Origin: a bacterium
GTDB lineage: Bacteria; UBP6; UBA1177; JAKLFG01
NCBI GenBank assembly: GCA_022709425.1
Contig: JAKLIW010000007.1
Location: forward strand, 1 to 64,000
DNA length: 64,000 bases
Direction of reading: 5' to 3'
Part shown: positions 44,957 through 55,500 of the stretch, piece by piece
Layout: every line of letters begins with the position of its first letter
Position numbering within the stretch: position 1 is the first letter of the stretch
The notes under the pieces: model-generated
The model's database searches: none
What the model saw: only the letters and a program-made list of their open reading frames with translations
Told to the model about the DNA's origin: nothing
Position numbers and translations under genes: made by a program

Positions 44957-45020
44957 CCCCTAATAATTGACAAATCGGACCGGGGCCCGTCAAAGAACTC
45001 CCCGAGAATGCCTACCGTAT
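44957..45020 (+). pseudogene. Decayed duplicate of the OPT-gene promoter and 5' coding end
   Basis: The segment begins with the conserved 19-bp element (44960-44978, TTGACA at 44967-44972) and GGACC. It then jumps to sequence matching the OPT gene's codons 9-20: CCCGTCAAAGAACTCCCCG here against CCCGTCAAGGGGCTCCCCG there, followed by AGAATGCCTACCG in both. About 85 nt of the OPT region (its -10, leader and first codons) are missing, probably through recombination between two CGGACC copies. No -10 remains and the match ends at about 45017, so it is a dead remnant. Confidence 0.7.
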
Positions 45021-45050
45021 TTTAATTAGAATACCTTGATTCAGACTGCA

Positions 45051-45536
45051 CTATCCAAGGACGAACCGCGCCCTCTCACGGCGCAGCATCTCGAACGGCG
45101 TCATACATTTGACATTAAGACCGATACAGACATTGGGTATCTTTATCTTCTTCAAGGAAGGTGACGCGATCTCATGGGTCACGACGGTGTGACCGTGGGC
45201 AAGGGCATACGAGACAAGGTAATAATCCGCGACTTGGAGGAAGGTGTTCACGGCGACCGGATCGAATTTCTGCTTCGTCACCCATGTGCTGACGGTGCCG
45301 AGCGCCGGAAAAATAGAGGGATCGGGTTTCAGAAAAAAGCCCGCCCCCCGCTCTGCGGCCCAATCGGTAAGTTCATCGGCCCCGGCATCGATCTCATCGG
45401 CGACCTTCTCTATGCTGAAAACCTTTTGTTGGGTGTTGTTCGCGACAAGCCAATCCCAAAAGGCGGGACAGAAGTCGAAACCATAATGTAGATTCTTGGC
45501 CTGCATAAAAACATTGGCATCAAGCAGGTATGCCAT
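45051..45536 (-). CDS. DUF4411 PIN-like toxin/nuclease
   Basis: A 161-aa PIN-fold protein: N-terminal AYLLDANVFMQAKN with the first catalytic Asp, KVADEI with Glu, then VADYYLVSYALAHGHTVVTHE with the later Asp/Glu. This matches DUF4411, which is repeatedly found next to XRE-ImmA genes as a presumed toxin-antitoxin module. ATG 45536 overlaps the upstream stop by one base (TGATG); GTG 45539 is also possible. Acidic residues look intact, so it is probably an active RNase. Confidence 0.85.
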   Translation of the reverse strand: MAYLLDANVFMQAKNLHYGFDFCPAFWDWLVANNTQQKVFSIEKVADEIDAGADELTDWAAERGAGFFLKPDPSIFPALGTVSTWVTKQKFDPVAVNTFLQVADYYLVSYALAHGHTVVTHEIASPSLKKIKIPNVCIGLNVKCMTPFEMLRRERARFVLG

Positions 45537-46678
45537 CACCCGACTCCCAAACTGTGACCGAGTTCACGGAAGGTATTCATCTTCGAGAAACCGAGCATGC
45601 GAAGAGCATCGCGATATAAGGTCTGTCCCTCAAGCGTACTGACGACGAGTGCGCGGGAAAAGCGTTTGCTGACCCGAGCCGCCTGCGTAAGATAGAAGTT
45701 ACCGCCACCGCTCTTCGCGACCAACGCCTTTAACCGTTCAACTTCCGCTTGATAAATCTGCCGGAATTGATCCTGCGATATGCCGCCGGCATCGTATATC
45801 CGGCGCAATACGACCAGCGTGCTGACCTTGAAGCGACGGGCCAACCGGTCCATCTCTTCCATAAGGTCGGCCTTCCCCCGGTATTCTTCTTTTATAACGG
45901 CCAACGGCACCAACAATTCTGCCGCGACACGGTTACACCAGCGTTCGATCTTGTGTTCCGATACCCACGATGCCTGCACATCGGAAACGGCCGATTGGCC
46001 GATCCAGATATGAGCCAGTTCATGGGCAAGCGTGAACATCTGCGCCGCCTTGGTGTCCTTGCCGTTGATGAAGACAAGCGGCGCCAGATCGTCGGACATC
46101 GCGAAACCCCGGAACTCGGCGGGCTCAAGAGCGCGGTGCGTGTCGTTCGCCACGACTCCGTTGCACATGACAAGAATGCCCAACGAGTCGGCCTGATCTA
46201 TGAACGAACGCAACGCATCAACCCATGTCGCCATCTTCCGGCGTTCTTCTATGTCGAACTTCAAAGCATGCCGGATATCGCGCGCAACTTTCTCGACATC
46301 GTCACCCACTCGCGCGGAACCGACGAACGGAAGGGCTTTTTCACCCGAAGAGCGGGCGAAATCGCGAAACCATTCCTGCCTCTGCTGGCACAGATAGATC
46401 GTGTCGAGCAGATCGGGACTGGGACGGTCAAGGTGTTCATTGACGACGGTGCGGAAATCGGGGATCGGCATGCGCTCGACGGGGGGTTCGGAGAGGAAGA
46501 GGTATCCGATGGGAGCGTGGGTGACTTTCGCGAAGTGTTCGAGTTGTTTGAGTGTGGGTTTTGCGGTGCCGCGATACCAATCGGTCAGACGAGGAATGCG
46601 TTCGGTCAAGGTTTCTATGCTGGTCCCGGAGCGTTCACAGGCCCAGCGCAACAACTTTGGATTCACCTCAACGCGCAT
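45536..46678 (-). CDS. XRE-type regulator fused to ImmA/IrrE metallopeptidase
   Basis: A 380-aa fusion. The N-terminal ~60 residues are a helix-turn-helix (IETLTERIPRLTDWYRGTAKPTLKQLEHFAK). The centre carries the ImmA/IrrE zinc protease motif HELAH (219-223) in FTLAHELAHIWIG, with a later metal-site Glu expected near EHKIERWCNRVAAELLVP. Such proteins act as antitoxins or as repressors relieved by proteolysis. It is coupled to the DUF4411 gene by a one-base overlap. The pair flanks the three-gene defence operon and reads in the same direction. Confidence 0.9.
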   Translation of the reverse strand: MRVEVNPKLLRWACERSGTSIETLTERIPRLTDWYRGTAKPTLKQLEHFAKVTHAPIGYLFLSEPPVERMPIPDFRTVVNEHLDRPSPDLLDTIYLCQQRQEWFRDFARSSGEKALPFVGSARVGDDVEKVARDIRHALKFDIEERRKMATWVDALRSFIDQADSLGILVMCNGVVANDTHRALEPAEFRGFAMSDDLAPLVFINGKDTKAAQMFTLAHELAHIWIGQSAVSDVQASWVSEHKIERWCNRVAAELLVPLAVIKEEYRGKADLMEEMDRLARRFKVSTLVVLRRIYDAGGISQDQFRQIYQAEVERLKALVAKSGGGNFYLTQAARVSKRFSRALVVSTLEGQTLYRDALRMLGFSKMNTFRELGHSLGVG

Positions 46679-46950
46679 GTTCGTTTCTTGTCCCGTTATG
46701 CCCCAGTTTCATCGCGACAGTTTGGCATCATGCCCCCCTCTTGTCAATTTTCACCCGAAGATTGGTTGCATTCAAGAAGAAAAAGAATCCGTAAAATGGA
46801 GGAGCGACGCCGAACAGACTCCGAGCGCCCCGAGCATTGGACCCCGAGCCGCGTTCAAGTCGAAGTAGGTTATTCCGAAAAAGCTATCGCGCTTGAGGCG
46901 AATGTCTAATGTCGAGGACCGACACCGTTTGCTTCACACCGCTTGCTTCG

Positions 46951-49026
46951 TTATTCATTGAAATAATTCAGGAAATCTTTCTGGTACTTATCAATAACAG
47001 ACCTGTTGTCTCCCCATTGAAAGACATAGAAAAATTGGTCGATAATCTCTTTTGATATCTCAAGGTAGTTGTCGAGTTCGTGGTAGAAAAAAATCTTTCT
47101 GACCTCACTTTCCGATATTCTGCTCATCGTCCGTTCATGTCCCATGTTGAAGTTTCTATTTGGTTGAGGGGGTATTAAGTCACGTTGGAGAAGGTCGGTC
47201 ATCGTAAACTTAAACGCAAATTCTTCATCGGGTTGTGCCCAGTTTTTGTATAGTTGCTTTCCCAGCATAAGCGATTGGGTGACGAATGTGATAATTTCCG
47301 GAAACTGTATCTTCTTTTCTCCCTCTTTGCTTTTGTTCATGTCGTCCCAGTATGTCTCGCGTGTTAAAACTAGGCCATCTTCAAAAACACTGGTGTGCGA
47401 CAGAACAGTTTTCTCATCCTTTATAAAAAAGGAATGCCATGCTCTGTCTGAGAAATATCCGTTTGAAGAAAAGCGAGGAAATTGTGCGAAATTATGACCG
47501 GCTATAGGTCGAAAAGTGTCTTTAATGGCGGCAAGCGAGGAGTAAAGCTTTTTTTGCTCAACAGGGAACATCGTCAGTTGGAAATAGCCCGCATCGGGTT
47601 TTTTCTTTTTCTCTTCCCTGAAGTCGGTTTCAATGTCTTTCTCAAACTGGATGAAATGATTCTGATAGGGTCGCTCATCGTACCGCGACCTGCCCATTTC
47701 CATAGCGATAGCAGGCGAAGAAGATGTATCAGTTCCATGTTTTTTGGGAGGATCAAGCTCGTCCTTCAATTGTCCGATAAGTTGGAGGGTTTCTTCCAGT
47801 TCACCTTTATAGAGTGGTTTGCTGATATCATCGTGCGAGTGAGGATTGAGAATGTAGTCCTTGAGGCGCTTAATTTCCTTTATTAGTTTGGCGGTTTTTT
47901 CGCCTTCTCGTTTCTTTCTACATATTTTCTCAAGTCGCTCATACTCCTTTCTCAGGTAGTTTGCGCACGCGGGATAATCGTGTGCGTCGAAATGTTGGCG
48001 TGCTTTTTGGAAGTAATCTTTCGAAGGAAAGATCGTCGGTTTAGGTAGTGTGGTGCCCGCGATGTACATCTCGATGTAACGCCATTTATTGTCTTCAGTC
48101 TCGTAACGAAGAAGTTCAAAGAGGGCGCGGTCGTGGGTAAAGAATAATATCTGAAACTCGCTGAAGTACTCGAAGATCAGTTTTTTTACCACGAGTCGGT
48201 TGCTCATGTCCAGACTGATGAGGAGATCGTCGAGTACCAGTATCTTTAAGAAATTATCCCCGCGAGTGGAGGCCAGCTTTTTTATAGCCGCAAAATAAAT
48301 AGCCAAAGCGATTGCCGAAAGACGAGCTTCGTTGAAAAATTGGTTGAAAGGTAGTGGAGTATCGTTCCCCAAGTAAGTTGCTTTAATGTAAGCGAAATAG
48401 GGATGCGGGAACTGGGCACTGTTTTTGGCCTCAACCTCATCGATTGCAAATTCAGTTATGGAAAAATCTTTCCCGAATTTCTCGATGACAGCATTGATGT
48501 CAGGAAGCAGTTCTTTGTTCAAGACATTTTTCAGCGTAGCCGATTTTTCAGACCATTTGTCGATATCGTCGACCGTTTTTGTCCCGAAGGGGTATTTGCC
48601 AAGAAGTTTGAGAAGTACCGGCATGATATCGAGGGGCGTCTCGGAGCCGGTCGTTGCGAAGTGGAGTCTAAGCAGTTTCTTGTAATCGAGAAAAGGAACG
48701 ACTATCTGAAGGCTCTCGGCATACGGAGGTATGGGCAGGATCTCGTCTTCAGAGAAAGTGATCGTTTCGCCATTGTCGAGGTTGTATGTTATTGAAAGGA
48801 TGTCGTCGCTTGTTGCATGCACATTTCTTTGCTTTTTCAGAGATGCAGTCGTGACTTCCGGTTGGGATAGAAGTTCCAGCGCCTTGTAGAGCGAGCTTTT
48901 GCCACTGCCGTTCTCGCCGTACACCAGAACATTTTTGCCATCAAAGATCAGCTTTTCTCTGGCGGAGAAAAAACGGAAGTGCGCGAGCTCAACACTTGAA
49001 AGTCGGATGCCGGTTTCTTTTTTCAT
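46951..49026 (-). CDS. RecF/SMC-like AAA ATPase of a defence operon
   Basis: A 691-aa ATPase. Walker A is GENGSGKSS (37-45), the ABC signature region NEARLS (232-237), Walker B ILVLDD (262-267) and the H-loop FTHDR (296-300). Only ~190 residues separate Walker A from the signature, so there is no long coiled coil as in Rad50. Residues ~350-425 form a helical, HEPN-like region with ILNPHSHDD (392-400). The last ~270 residues are unrecognised. The DNA is visibly more AT-rich than the neighbouring housekeeping genes. ATG 49026 lies 2 nt after the methylase stop, with GGGAGGAG in the methylase's last codons. Confidence 0.82.
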   Translation of the reverse strand: MKKETGIRLSSVELAHFRFFSAREKLIFDGKNVLVYGENGSGKSSLYKALELLSQPEVTTASLKKQRNVHATSDDILSITYNLDNGETITFSEDEILPIPPYAESLQIVVPFLDYKKLLRLHFATTGSETPLDIMPVLLKLLGKYPFGTKTVDDIDKWSEKSATLKNVLNKELLPDINAVIEKFGKDFSITEFAIDEVEAKNSAQFPHPYFAYIKATYLGNDTPLPFNQFFNEARLSAIALAIYFAAIKKLASTRGDNFLKILVLDDLLISLDMSNRLVVKKLIFEYFSEFQILFFTHDRALFELLRYETEDNKWRYIEMYIAGTTLPKPTIFPSKDYFQKARQHFDAHDYPACANYLRKEYERLEKICRKKREGEKTAKLIKEIKRLKDYILNPHSHDDISKPLYKGELEETLQLIGQLKDELDPPKKHGTDTSSSPAIAMEMGRSRYDERPYQNHFIQFEKDIETDFREEKKKKPDAGYFQLTMFPVEQKKLYSSLAAIKDTFRPIAGHNFAQFPRFSSNGYFSDRAWHSFFIKDEKTVLSHTSVFEDGLVLTRETYWDDMNKSKEGEKKIQFPEIITFVTQSLMLGKQLYKNWAQPDEEFAFKFTMTDLLQRDLIPPQPNRNFNMGHERTMSRISESEVRKIFFYHELDNYLEISKEIIDQFFYVFQWGDNRSVIDKYQKDFLNYFNE

Positions 49027-49028
49027 TA

Positions 49029-52000
49029 CTATGCTCCTCCCTTCTGTATAGACTTGACTATCGATACGGTTTTCCCAAATCGCAATCCTCGCTGGACAAC
49101 GGTGTCCTTGATAAACTCAGCATAGAGGGCAATTGCCGTTTCGCGTAGAGGATGCCGTTGGTCGCCCTTTCTATTTTTCTTGGTCAGGTGTTCGGCCACG
49201 ACTTCCATGACTCGGTTAGAGATATAGCAGTCACCTTCTTTCATCTCTTTTTCAAAATAGAGATCAAAAACCATGTAGTCCACGACATCAGTAAAGAGTT
49301 CCGCTTCACTGGTCAAGTCGTGCTCGTAACAGAACTGGATGCAGTCAACGAGTAATTCAAATGCCGGTTCGCTGTCGTTCGGCTTGGGGATGGGCATTTC
49401 TTGTATATAAATCATCTTCAACCTGTAAAATCCATTTTGAACCTTATCACATTTTGAGGAAAGAAAAAACTTCATGATGGTTGAATTGAGAACGGCAAGA
49501 ATGTATTTGTTCGCGTTGATGATAAATTGCACATTGTCGTTGCCGAACATTTTGCTTGAATCCCATGCAAAAGAGGTAACCTCGGCACTGATCCCGGGCC
49601 ACGCGATCTTTTCCTTCTCAAATTCGTCGATGTAAGCGCAGTTGCGGAGATTGTAGGGTGTGTCGCCCTTGTCGTAGCGTTTTAAAATTTCTTCCCAGTG
49701 CCTATCAAAGTGCTTTTTGATTGCCGGATAGTTGTCAATGTTAATGCGCTGGATTTTGCCGTATCCGTTGTGTGAATTTATCAACCACTGGTCGGAGAAC
49801 TGCACGCGGTACTTCTTGATGTCGCGGCCGCGCAGAAGCGGCTTGATGATCTCGGCGCTCTTGGGGTCCTCCTTGATGAGCCGGTCTTTGGTCGCGCCAT
49901 CAATGATGAATGCCTCATTGTATCCAGTTTTAATGCCATAGGTTATCTGCACATCCCACTCGCGGAGCGGCGTGCCGACCTGTTCGATCCGCTCCTTTAT
50001 CTTCTTCATCGCGCCACCGATGATGAGGAACGATTCTTCAGTGAATTCGGGTGCGTAACGGTCGTTTTCAGTAAGCATTTCTTCGAGTGAGAACTTCAGA
50101 GAGAAGGTTTTGGAAAGGTCCCATACCTTGGCGGTGACGGGAAATTGCTTTAACTTGCGCCCATCACCTTTCGGTTCAACCTTTTCGGCGAGCAAGATGT
50201 TGGTGTAAGTTGTCGCCGCCTCGAAGATCTGCGAATCGCCGAAATCGATGATCTGCCGCACCGGGAAACGGTAAAGGAAATAGCCGCGCATCTTCTCGCC
50301 ATATTTCGCCCGCATCCACTTGTTCGAGGTGATGAAACAGAGATGCCCCCCCTCTTTCAACAGTTCCGCGCCACGCTCGTAAAAGAGACAATACAAATCG
50401 CCGGTGCGAGCAAAGGACAGATAATTTTGCCCAGCGTATTTCTCGGCAAGCGCGCCGTGGTTGCTTTGCAATTGAATGTAAGGCGGATTACCGATGACAA
50501 CATCGAAACCCTCCTTTACATCGGGGAAGAAATAGCGGATCTCGAAGAATTCGACCTTCTGATGCTTGAAGATATTTATGTAACTGTCCCACATTTCCAG
50601 TTCGCGGTTAAGCCGTTCGAGTTCCGCCTTGTTCTTCTCGTTCCAGTAGTTCTCGAAACGGGTGCCGCGCTGTGGTTTCAACAGGTCGTTGATGGCCGCT
50701 TTCTTTTCGGCGACTTTTTTGCCGATATGATCCTCTATCGCCTTTTTCAGTTTGATTTTCTGCCCCTCTTCGTTCGCGCCGAAGTAGGTGGTGACCAGCC
50801 GCTCCAACTCGACAAAGAAGGGTTCACGACCGAAGACGGTTTCGATAGTGTGTGGTTCGGGAGAACGGTAGAGGGTGTCGGCGCAGACGATCTTGAATTC
50901 GAGGTTGGGAAGCGGCTTGACGCCGCGATTCTTGACCTTGTCGTCTATCTTGGCATCGACGATGAGCGACAGGAAGAATCGTAGTTTCGATATCTCGACA
51001 GCAATGGGCTGAATGTCAACTCCATAGATCGAATTCTGAATGATGCCGAGTTTGTGGATGTAGGACCAATCCTCATTCTGCAACTGATCCTCAACCGCCG
51101 TACGGACATACGAGTCGGGGATGCGGTCAAGCATCTTCATGACCCAACCGATCGACTGGGGATCAACCTTTTCAAGGATAAGCGCCGTCTTCTGGAGCAC
51201 GCCCATCGGGAACGCGCCGGAACCACAGGCGGGATCGAGCGACTTCATCTTGTCGAGGGCATCGATGACGGCATTTTTCTGGTCTTTAGTCAATGCGGGC
51301 GCATCCTCCGACCAACTGAGAAGCGTTTTGAGGGTACGGTCGTCAAGACCACTCTTACTGGACAGGTAGGCCGAAAGCGAGGCATCGACCATATATTCGA
51401 CAATGGGGCGCGGGGTATAGAAACTACCGGTGGCGTTTCGCGCCGATTCGCCCGTTTCGGGGTTTATCTTTTCGGCGAGAAGATTCTCGAAAACACGCCC
51501 CAACATTTCGGGATCTATCGAGAGTTCGACATCGACCGGCGTATTCTCGTCTATCGTGAAGTTGTACTGGCTGAAAAGGTCGAAAAGATCGCGGAACCAT
51601 TCGTCCGATATGGCGATGGAGCCATAGGTCGCGCCAGTTTTGCGGGTGTAGACATCGTCCTCGTCTGGCTCGAAGAGACCGCCGTTAAGAAAGGGGATAT
51701 CGTCGGCGAAGAGCGCGATCTGGAGTAGCGCCTTAGGGTCGCGCTTATCCATGGGGGTGTTTAGAACTTCAAAGAAAAGCGGCTCAAGCACTGCATGGAA
51801 ATAGTCGCGATAGCCTTCCAATGCTTTGAGTGAAAGCAACGCCTCGGGCAACAGCGATTTCCCGGCGATCGATTTCTTTTTCTTCAGAAACCAGCAGAAA
51901 ATGAGGCGACCGATCAGTTTGACCGCGAACTCTTTTTTGCGGTGTTCCCGTTTGTAGGTCTCCCGCTCCATGAAGCGGTCAAAGAAAAGGGCGATATTCC

Positions 52001-52526
52001 GATAGAATTCCTTATTGACCCTCTCGACCGAGAAGGCATCCCTGATCTCTTCCAGCGATTCGAACGACGCATCTCCGATACGATTGAGAAATGTCCGGTT
52101 CGATTCCTGTGGGCTGACAAAGTAGGTGAAGCGACGAAAGGGGCCGAACTCCACCTTGGTCCCTTTGTACTGCCGGTGAATGAGACTGAAACGGAAAGCC
52201 CCCTTCTTGTCGTGAAACACAAAGATAGCCGCCGCATGGAAGGCGAACCGTTGTTCCTGCATGATCTTCTTGGCGAGTTCGAACTGCTTCTTGCGCGAAT
52301 CGCGCTCGGTGAGACTGTCGTTCTTTTCGACCGCGACGACGACCAGTTTGAAACGGTCTTTCAGTTCGATTTCGCCAAGAATCGAGAACTTACCGAACTT
52401 GTCGCCGTCGTAGCCGTCAAGCGGCTCCATCTTCTGCACAAACTTGAGCGACTTCTGGCGGAAGAAAAAGGCGAGCTCCTCGCGACTGAAGTCTTTTACG
52501 ATCTTTTCGAGTATCTCGCGTGTCAT
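49029..52526 (-). CDS. Eco57I-type adenine-N6 DNA methylase (possible restriction fusion)
   Basis: A 1165-aa protein. The N-terminal ~170 residues are alpha/beta (KFSILGEIELKDRFKLVVVAVEKN) and could be a nuclease-like or recognition fold, but a complete PD-(D/E)xK site is not clear. A helical domain follows, then the methylase core: ATGSFYTPRPIVEYMVD, SAM motif DPACGSGAF (431-439) and catalytic NPPY (680-683). A long target-recognition region (EFTEESFLIIGGAM through YIQEMPIPKP) and a helical tail end the chain. It overlaps the helicase gene by ATGA and probably marks self DNA at a specific site for this operon. Confidence 0.87.
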   Translation of the reverse strand: MTREILEKIVKDFSREELAFFFRQKSLKFVQKMEPLDGYDGDKFGKFSILGEIELKDRFKLVVVAVEKNDSLTERDSRKKQFELAKKIMQEQRFAFHAAAIFVFHDKKGAFRFSLIHRQYKGTKVEFGPFRRFTYFVSPQESNRTFLNRIGDASFESLEEIRDAFSVERVNKEFYRNIALFFDRFMERETYKREHRKKEFAVKLIGRLIFCWFLKKKKSIAGKSLLPEALLSLKALEGYRDYFHAVLEPLFFEVLNTPMDKRDPKALLQIALFADDIPFLNGGLFEPDEDDVYTRKTGATYGSIAISDEWFRDLFDLFSQYNFTIDENTPVDVELSIDPEMLGRVFENLLAEKINPETGESARNATGSFYTPRPIVEYMVDASLSAYLSSKSGLDDRTLKTLLSWSEDAPALTKDQKNAVIDALDKMKSLDPACGSGAFPMGVLQKTALILEKVDPQSIGWVMKMLDRIPDSYVRTAVEDQLQNEDWSYIHKLGIIQNSIYGVDIQPIAVEISKLRFFLSLIVDAKIDDKVKNRGVKPLPNLEFKIVCADTLYRSPEPHTIETVFGREPFFVELERLVTTYFGANEEGQKIKLKKAIEDHIGKKVAEKKAAINDLLKPQRGTRFENYWNEKNKAELERLNRELEMWDSYINIFKHQKVEFFEIRYFFPDVKEGFDVVIGNPPYIQLQSNHGALAEKYAGQNYLSFARTGDLYCLFYERGAELLKEGGHLCFITSNKWMRAKYGEKMRGYFLYRFPVRQIIDFGDSQIFEAATTYTNILLAEKVEPKGDGRKLKQFPVTAKVWDLSKTFSLKFSLEEMLTENDRYAPEFTEESFLIIGGAMKKIKERIEQVGTPLREWDVQITYGIKTGYNEAFIIDGATKDRLIKEDPKSAEIIKPLLRGRDIKKYRVQFSDQWLINSHNGYGKIQRINIDNYPAIKKHFDRHWEEILKRYDKGDTPYNLRNCAYIDEFEKEKIAWPGISAEVTSFAWDSSKMFGNDNVQFIINANKYILAVLNSTIMKFFLSSKCDKVQNGFYRLKMIYIQEMPIPKPNDSEPAFELLVDCIQFCYEHDLTSEAELFTDVVDYMVFDLYFEKEMKEGDCYISNRVMEVVAEHLTKKNRKGDQRHPLRETAIALYAEFIKDTVVQRGLRFGKTVSIVKSIQKGGA

Positions 52527-55500
52527 ATGTAATCCTTCGGTGATTTCCTGTTCTCGACCGCTATGATGATCTCGCTTTCAAATTCGCGCACCGCCTTTTC
52601 GACCCCGTCAAGATACTTCTCGCCGAGTTCTTTGGCAAGTTCCTCCAGAACCTTTCTCCTCTTTTCCGGCTTATCCATCGGCAGTTCGGCGATCTTGCGC
52701 AAGGTATATTCGGAGAGGGTTTTGAATTCCGCCATATCCCGGTGCAAAGTAGTGATAAAGGGGCGATACGGTTCCAACTCAGGCGGCAGCGAACCAAGTA
52801 ACGACGCAAGATTGTTCGATGCCTTAATAATAATGCTGTTGGTCGTGGCGCTCCTGTGTTTCGTTTCGTGCGCCCGTATCAGATCGTAATGCCGCCAGAA
52901 GTCGGGGCCAAGTTCTTTTGTCGGCGTTTCGGGCTCACAGGCGATCAAGGGAATGACCTCCGTAAGGGACATCTCGTCGACCTCATCGTCCTTGCGGATG
53001 CCTCGCACGAAGAAGGCGCGTCCTTTACGCGTGAACACCAGCAGACTGTTTTCGTCGTGTTCTTTCGCGGTCTTTACGCGCGGTGAGAATTGCTCTATCC
53101 GTTTGACCGTATCGGGATATTTCTCGGCAAGTTCAAAGTAGGTGCGGCGTACGAAGGTGGCAAAGTTCTCTTCCTCGCCCTCTTCCGGGTTCCTGTTGAT
53201 CTTTACGAATAGACTGCTCGGCTTCACCTCTTCGTCAGGATCGAAGATGCGCGAATCTTCGCCGAGCGCGTTGTGGATCATAAACATCTTCTGCGCTGCT
53301 ATCTCGCGCGACTTGACGATCTCGGCTCCCTGTTCGGTCGGGAAGAAATTGTAGATGTGCAGTTCCTTGAACATTTTTTGCCCGATCCGGTTGATGCGCC
53401 CAACCCGCTGGATGACCCGCGTCGGATTCCACGGGATATCGTAGTTGACGATCGCTCCCGCCCGAGCAAGGTTGAAACCTTCGGCCATCTTGTCGGTCGC
53501 CGCAAGTATCTGATGGTCGTTCGCCTTCTTCTTGCTGGATGCGTCGAAGTTCTCCAGTATTTCGCGGACGCCCGCTTCACGGAGGTCTTTCGGCATGACA
53601 AGGACTTCGCCGGGAAGGGCTGCGGTGAGTTTCTCGCCCAGATATTTCAGGGTGTCGAGGTACTCGGTGAATATGACCACTTTCCGTTCCGGGTCGCCCG
53701 TTTTTCGATCCTTGCGAATCCGGGGAAGATGGGCGATGAGCGCCGCCACCTTGGGATCTTCGGCGACGAGGTTAAGATCGTCGATCTCTTTCACTATTTT
53801 CTCGAAAAGGGCGATATCGCTATCGATGTGGGCAAAGAACTCTTCGCGCCGGTAGAACTCGTCCGTTTTATAGATAGCGCCCTTTACTTTCTTCCCCTTT
53901 TCGGCCATCTCCTCGGAGAAACGGAGAAGCGCATCTTCCATCTCGTCGCCATCCAGTTCGTATATCTTTTCCATCCATCGACGGTCGAGGATGTACCGGC
54001 CTTTTGATTTTTTGATGAAGTCGAGGACCAGCGTATTGATGGCGATGAAATTTCGGATCGTTTGCCGGAAGGCGGCGAAGGAACTCTCAAAGCGTTTGAC
54101 GGCAAGGCGACGCATGAAGTCTTTCAAGTTCTTTTGCGATTCGCCTTCCAGCGTCTTCTTCTCTTCCTCCTCTTCTTCCGGCTTTTCTCTATTATACAGG
54201 TACGGGGTGTAGATCGCCCCGTGGAAAAGCCCCTCTTCTCCAAAGTACTCGCTGATGACCGTGTCGTAGAAACGGGATTGATCCGGCGTAAGGGCAAAGA
54301 ACAATTCCTGAGGCGGCAGTGTTTCGGAAAGAGCGCCGATCTCTTTTGAATAGACGGGGTCGTTCTTTATGTCGAGGCGGTTACGCCTGATAACGACCGG
54401 ACCGATCACCTCTTTGATGGAGCTGGAAAGCGTTCTGGTCCGTTGCTGAACCTCCTTCAGATCGATCGGCGGCTTTTTGCCGTCAAAGAGTTTCTCGTAC
54501 TCCAACTCTGCCTTCTTTCTCTTTTGGGCATCTTTGCTGTTGCGGTTCTTAACGATGTAGGAAAGGCGGGTGTACAGGTAATCGTAGTTTCTGAAACGGG
54601 CCTCCAGATCGTCGTCGAGCGTTATCCGCGACTTGCCGGGAATAATGAAGAGTTTCAGAAGGGAGAAAATGTCGGCGGGTGAATTGTTGAAGGGGGTTGC
54701 GGTGAGAAGGATCACTATGCGGCCACGGCAGATATTTCGGAGCAGTTCATAGTCGCGGGTGTTCTGGTTCCGGAAGCGGTGCGCTTCGTCCACCACCACC
54801 ACCTCGTAGTCAGGACTTTCTGCAATGTATTCGGCTGTTTTCTCCAGATCGCCGAGAGAGCGAACCTCCCAATCGTGCAGATCGAAGTCTTCCCGATATT
54901 TTTGCCAACCCACCGTCTTGTTATCGTCACCGATAAGGCCGGGAGGACAGATGATCAGTCCGCGTTTGTTGAGAAAACGGGCGGCGAGTCCGGCGATGAT
55001 ACTTTTCCCGAGGCCGACCACATCGGCGATGATCACGCCGCCGTAATTCTGTATGGTGGTGAGAGCCTGCGCCACCGCATCGGTCTGATAGGAGAACTCT
55101 TGATACCCTCTCTTTTTCAGAAGTTCGGAGCAGGGCATTTTCTTGTCGATATCGATGAAAGTATCGCGGTAGGTCTTCAGGATGAGCAGGTATGCTTCGA
55201 ACGGCGTCAGTTTGGCGACAAGGGTATTCATCTCGATAAGATCGATGAGGCGCTTGCGGATAGGCTCCTGCTCGGTGATGGGAACGCCGCGCTCCCAAAG
55301 GTCGTCGAAGTATTTCTCCGCTTCGGCGGTACCGAAATCGCCGATCTCGATATTAAACTCGTGCTGACCGGTCAATCCGGCTTTCGTCAGGTTGCTGCTT
55401 CCAGTGATGAACTTGTCTTTGGCAAGGCCACGGTACTCCTCCTTCGTCTTGAAGTAGTAGAGTTTCGCATGGTTGGGATCGAAGGTGCGACGAATGTGTA

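Noticed and set aside
44957-45020. Insertion-sequence remnant
   Set aside because: No terminal inverted repeats or transposase fragments; the match to the OPT gene's 5' end explains it better.
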